Shown: positions 14,450 to 17,790 of the stretch, piece by piece
Layout: every line of letters begins with the position of its first letter
Position numbering within the stretch: position 1 is the first letter of the stretch
NCBI GenBank assembly: GCA_964345765.1
Contig: CAYFSJ010000026.1
Coordinates: 1-17,790 of the forward strand
Direction of reading: 5' to 3'
DNA length: 17,790 nt
Origin: DUUI01 sp964345765
Lineage (GTDB): Bacteria; Bacillota_I; Bacilli_A; Erysipelotrichales; Erysipelotrichaceae
The notes under the pieces: model-generated
Databases searched by the model: none
What the model was told of the DNA's origin: nothing
The model's input: the letters and a program-made list of their open reading frames with translations, nothing else
Program-made: the position numbers and the translations under genes

Positions 14450-14936
14450 TGAAATCACCGCCTAATTTTTCTTTGAGGACACCGCGTGCCTCATGCAGAT
14501 AGTTCCGGATTGTGGATTGCGGTTTTTGGAGTATATTTGAAATCTCCGGTGTTTTGTAGCCTTCGTAGTAGTAGAGATAGACCACCGTCTTGTATTTGTC
14601 GGGCAAGCTCATGACTACTTCAAATGTATCATCGATTTCGATATTCTCTGTACTTAGCAAGTTTTCATAGTCTGCCAAGTCCACGCGCTTTCTGAACCAG
14701 TGCTTAACGCTGTTTTTGCAAACATTCGTTGCGGTTCGAATGAGCCACGCCTTTTCGTGTTCCTCGCTCTCAAAAACCACTCCAGACTTTATCATCTTAT
14801 AAAATGTGTCCTGAACGGCGTCTTCAGTGTCGGAGGGATTCTTCATATAGGCGAAGCAGACTCGGTAGACTGTTTTCATTTGGCGCTTATATATCTCCGC
14901 AATCTCTTTGTTCGTACGCAACAAAGATTTTGTCAT
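14439..14936 (-). CDS. ECF-type sigma-70 family RNA polymerase sigma factor
   Basis: A 165-residue protein with the two-domain ECF layout. Region 2 spans about residues 15-80, with YRVCFAYMKNPSDTEDAVQDTFYKMI (AEDLVQETF-like) and the AWLIRTATNVCKN helix. Region 4 spans about 105-158, with MSLPDKYKTVVYLYYYEGYK and a helix-turn-helix TPEISNILQKPQSTIRNYLHEAR. It should direct RNA polymerase to a small regulon. A strong AGGGGGG lies about 7 bases before the ATG. The next gene is its likely membrane antagonist, overlapping by 11 bases. Base use is richer in G+C than the surrounding chromosome. It may be self-activating, but no promoter of its own class can be assigned. Confidence 0.93.
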   Translation of the reverse strand: MTKSLLRTNKEIAEIYKRQMKTVYRVCFAYMKNPSDTEDAVQDTFYKMIKSGVVFESEEHEKAWLIRTATNVCKNSVKHWFRKRVDLADYENLLSTENIEIDDTFEVVMSLPDKYKTVVYLYYYEGYKTPEISNILQKPQSTIRNYLHEARGVLKEKLGGDFNEE

Positions 14937-15284
14937 AGCTTTGCCCCCCTTTCACTACTAATACAATTGAGCATGCCGAAGTGTCGGATAAAATTCAAAA
15001 TTATTATTTATAAAAAAGTAGCGTCGTAGAGATATGCCATTTTTATAAGTTTTATGGCCTTCACCTCTTTTTTGAACCTTAACCCCCTTGTGAATCCTAT
15101 CAAGTTGGGTGATAATTAAAAGGGTTAACCTTGATATGTTTCCTTTTCCCATCTGCGGTATCATCTAACCCCTATATAATTTATCAAATCGTATTGGAAA
15201 AGGGGGTAGATTCTATATTTCTACCCCTTTTTTTTCACACGATACCCAATTCGATTATCATCATGGTCGTTTATATTGCACCCC
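14937..15284. other. Intergenic region upstream of the sigma gene
   Basis: No convincing gene. Near the sigma gene (minus strand) is CCGACACTTCGG, a small hairpin or promoter element about 40 bases before the ATG. The middle has short inverted repeats (TATCAAG near 15098 with CTTGATA near 15132; TTAACCCCCTT with AAAGGGTTAA). The far end holds a strong hairpin (15201-15235). The 68-codon minus frame at 14958-15164 lacks a ribosome site and protein-like composition. Confidence 0.45.
15201..15235. terminator. Bidirectional terminator after the split gene
   Basis: GGGGTAGA (15203-15210) pairs perfectly with TCTACCCC (15220-15227). The plus strand continues with eight or more T; the minus strand continues CTTTTCC. 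It lies about 50 bases past the stop of the gene at 15285-16234. Confidence 0.8.
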
Positions 15285-16234
15285 TTATTTCATTTTCTTA
15301 GCAATTTCCTTTGCTTGACGCTCTTCAATTTTAGCACTATAACTGTTAGCCTTATTTAAATAATATGACCCTTTAGTTTTCTTTATTTTCTGTACAATAA
15401 GCATGGCATCATCATATTTTTTGGCCTTAATGTACAAATCAGGCAATCTGAACATCCACCCTGAGCCTTCAAACTTGGGACCGCCATCCTCCCATATTTC
15501 TTCCCAAAAGTTGATAATCCAATCAATATCTTTATCTTCAGCATATTTCTCGTCAGCAGCCTGAACAGCTTTTATCTGCTTGTCCTGACTTTTCAACAAC
15601 CTATAGCCTTCCGGATCAATCACTTTCAATTCTTTCATGAAAGACTTATTGCTCTCTTCATTTCTATTATCAATATCGGCATGTTTTTCTCTATGATTTC
15701 CATGTAGCCGCTTTTATCGCCGGTGCCTAACAATTGATTCAAACCCCATATGGTAAATGTAGTATATTTGCGGTGACTATGCATATACGGCACATATGCA
15801 TTCCCTTCAAGTTCAGTTTTACCGAGATTTGTAAGCTCGTATTTACCTGTTTTATCATTAATAATTAGGAAACCATGCTCCACTAAGGATTCATAAACAA
15901 AACCTACATCCCGAATGCCATATTTATACCACCAATACCCAGGGTATCCTCCCTTGGGATTAGGATATTTCTTACAAAAATGAAGCATTAAGATCTCAGG
16001 AACGTACAAGCCATTATTAGATGGAATAGACGTATTTTTTCTCTGTTCAAAAGATACTACTTCACTTTCAAAAGGTGTTCCTTCGTGTGATTTTGCCTTA
16101 TAATAGGGATCCGGCTGATAATATTTCTTCTCGGAATCAGGTATAGTAGCTGTCTGCTTTAATAACGCTTCCTGTGCTGTGGGCACTAAACTCCTTTCTT
16201 TGGTTTTCTTTTTGAATATATCAAATAATCCCAT
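15285..16234 (-). pseudogene. Uncharacterised island gene split by a one-base shift in an A-run
   Basis: It reads as two overlapping frames, 15635-16234 (199 aa) and 15285-15638 (117 aa, sharing ATGA). The second frame stays open upstream of its ATG as KHADIDNRNEESNKSF and meets the first frame at a run of five A (15684-15688). Reading that run as six A, or slipping back by one base, joins them into one protein of about 316 residues: frame one to Lys183, then frame two. The first part (MGLFDIFKKKTKE, then a compact region with GLYVPEILML, PGYWWYKYGIRDVGF and KYELTNLGKTELEG) looks like a winged-helix-type fold; the second has a TPR-like helical stretch (FRLPDLYIKAKKYDDAMLIV). GAGGTGG precedes the ATG. 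I recall similar single-chain hypothetical proteins in clostridia but cannot name a function. A sequencing error, a true mutation or programmed slippage could each explain it. Confidence 0.75.
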
Positions 16235-16552
16235 TTTTCCACCTCATAGTTTTGCACCTGTAATGACAATTATCGCAACTTATTTGTCTAAAATTAAATC
16301 AATATTCTAAAGATAATGTCCGCAATTGCTTTATTGAAATCTTTAACGGATAAATCTTTTTACACTATTGCCATATTAATCATAACACAATAATTACCAT
16401 GTTTCGATGTATTATTTGTAAAGAAAAACTACTAACAATAAAACCCACAGCGGACCGAGGATTTTAGTCTTAGTAGTTTTCAGCAGGAGCGGGAACCCCA
16501 CCCCTGCCTAATTCTACACACTGGAGCATCCATTAAGGCCTTCATCATCGTA
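16235..16552. other. Intergenic region between the split gene and the recombinase
   Basis: It holds a possible extended -10 for the split gene (minus TGCGATAAT, hexamer at 16269-16274), hairpin R (16424-16480), a G/C-rich hairpin GCAGG...CCTGC (16483-16507) and a possible 22-residue minus frame (16480-16548, MMKALMDAPV...) with no strong ribosome site. No other gene is seen. Confidence 0.45.
16424..16480 (-). terminator. Long hairpin R downstream of the recombinase
   Basis: Arms 16424-16449 and 16455-16480 pair imperfectly. The minus-strand tail is TTTTTCTTT, consistent with terminating transcription from the recombinase side. It is homologous to hairpin L at 13297-13354, including a G-C to A-T change on both sides of the stem. 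Confidence 0.65.
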
Positions 16553-17737
16553 TTAATCTTCATAAAACTCAATTTCTTGTTCCATAATGATGCCATATTT
16601 AAAGTGAATTTCAATTTTAGATTCATGGATAACCTTGATTCTAAGTATCAAGCGTCTGATTAAATCCTCATCAAACTCTCCGACCCTGCAGCTTACCCTG
16701 CCAAGGCAAGAGTCCATTCCATCCACCCTTTGCTCGTACTCACCAGCCAGCTTCTGTTCTCTTGCCAGCTTTAATTTTTTCATCTTAAGAGTTTGCATTT
16801 CTTCCGCAATTTTTCTATACTGCTCATCAAAATCTTCATTGACGGCTCCTTGCTTTGCATTTTCTTCGATTAAGTTAAGGAGCTGCTTTTGCAGTTTGTT
16901 AATTTCCTCATCAAACTCTGTTTTTATGTTTTTTGTTGTGTAGTTACCGATCACCCGGATCACATTCTCCCTGAATGCTCCTACAAGCTCCCTTTGATTT
17001 TCAACTACACTATCCACAGCCTTCATAATTGCTTCCTGTAGGGGTTTTTCTTTCAAGGTGGCGGAATGCTTGCATTTTTTTGTTCCATTTAATAATCTGC
17101 TTTCACATCGCCACACGGGAGTAAGTATTCCGTTCCTTGACCAGGTCTGCCTTCGATAAGGGTGGGAGCATTCCCCGCAGACCAGAATGTCCGAGAGCAC
17201 ATATTTCGAGCTATACTTGCTTTTTTCTTTCTTTGCCCTCCTTGCTATAGATGGTTTATGAAGACTTGCTCGCCTTGCCCTTTCTTCCTGTACTTGGTAA
17301 AAAAGTTCTTTTGGTATAATTGCTTCATGGTTATCTTCAATATAATACTGAGGCACGATGCCGTCATTTTTTACCCTCTTTTTCGTAAGGAAATCCACTG
17401 TATATGTCTTTTGTTGCAGAACATCGCCCATATATTTTTCGTTCTGGAGTATCTTTGCGATGACAGTATCATGCCATTTATCCTTTCCAGTCACTGTCTT
17501 GATACCTTCTTCCATAAAGGTATTCGCTATCTGCTGTGTGCTTAGCCCTTCAAGATAAAGACGATAGATTCTTCTGACAAGCTTCGCTTGTTCCGGTACG
17601 ATGACCAGCTCGCCATCCTCATCTTTTGTGTATCCTAAAAACTTTTTGTGATTGACCAACACCACACCGTTTTCATATTTTCTTGCGATTCCCCAGCGTG
17701 TGTTTTCACTTAAGTTACGGCTTTCTTCTTGTGCTTG
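16553..17737 (-). pseudogene. Large serine recombinase, C-terminal part only
   Basis: About 394 residues of a large serine recombinase. Homology starts at AQEESRNLSENTRWGI, the hinge after the catalytic domain, and continues with the recombinase domain (FLGYTKDEDGELVIVPEQA, then LYLEGLSTQQIANTF), the zinc ribbon (CGECSHPYRR, with a second Cys pair in WRCES and KKCKHS), a coiled coil (about residues 230-300 of the GTG-started frame) and a C-terminal domain. The N-terminal resolvase domain with the catalytic serine, normally about 130-150 residues, is missing: an in-frame TAA (17738-17740) precedes the hinge and the sequence beyond is unrelated. An apparent start at GTG 17665 lies inside the conserved region and is not a real start. 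It cannot catalyse recombination. It is probably the former integrase of the island. Confidence 0.88.
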
Positions 17738-17790
17738 TTAATGTCAATCAAAAATTACCCAATAACGACAATTTAATTTTACCCGATTTC
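17736..17790 (+). mobile_element. Probable insertion-sequence end (IS21-like), partial
   Basis: At the break in the recombinase the sequence changes to AT-rich DNA beginning TGTTAATGTC. Two similar 19-base units follow, 24 bases apart (17745-17763 and 17769-17787; 14 of 19 identical, each ending in TTACCC-N-AT). Several spaced transposase-binding repeats behind a TG end are typical of IS21-family termini. The rest lies beyond the window, so the family is tentative. Confidence 0.45.

Noticed and set aside
14958..15164. 68-codon minus-strand frame upstream of the sigma gene
   Set aside because: No ribosome site, random-looking composition, and it crosses the region expected to hold the sigma promoter.
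16553..17665. Intact 370-residue recombinase starting at GTG 17665
   Set aside because: Conserved hinge sequence ENTRWGIARKYENG continues in frame upstream of that GTG, so the start is inside a truncated gene.

Overview
The window reads as chromosome of a low-GC Gram-positive bacterium related to the Erysipelotrichia/Turicibacter/Acholeplasma side of the Firmicutes-Mollicutes. Evidence: AT-rich genes with strong AGGAGG ribosome sites, an HrcA-type CIRCE operator in front of groES-groEL, the rplM-rpsI pair, and class II tRNA nucleotidyltransferase. The standard code is used: TGG encodes Trp, and TAA, TAG and TGA all end genes. I cannot fix the genus from sequence alone.

Positions 1-13216 are ordinary chromosome with many short transcription units. 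In order: a damaged short-chain dehydrogenase fragment; uppP with a CpXC zinc protein; an esterase; a UPF0173 metallohydrolase coupled to an SRAP (YedK/HMCES-type) DNA-protein crosslink protein; tRNA-Asn; a MATE exporter; groES-groEL; tRNA-Ile and tRNA-Ala; a small DUF1232 operon with an operator-like palindrome over its promoter; rplM-rpsI behind a structured leader; nagB; a HAD phosphatase; and cca. Promoters, CIRCE, terminators and leaders can be read directly for most of these.

From about 12.5 kb onward the genes become damaged or foreign. A membrane protein stops at the first strand of its Rossmann domain, with a 4-base overlap into cca. A DUF1307-like protein lacks its lipoprotein start. 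Then comes an island (about 13.29-17.79 kb) whose sigma and anti-sigma genes have visibly richer G+C. It holds an ECF sigma factor with a membrane anti-sigma partner, an uncharacterised gene split by a one-base change in an A-run, and the C-terminal part of a large serine recombinase. The recombinase's catalytic domain is missing; at the break the sequence switches to what looks like an insertion-sequence end with repeated binding-site-like motifs.

Two homologous 53-bp hairpins (43/53 identical, ungapped, with a compensatory stem change) lie at about 13.30 and 16.43 kb, and a perfect 36-bp palindrome lies at 13516-13551. My reading is a decayed remnant of an integrative element, probably acquired from a clostridial-type donor, that still carries an intact-looking sigma/anti-sigma switch. 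I see no CRISPR array, rRNA or complete conjugation or phage module.
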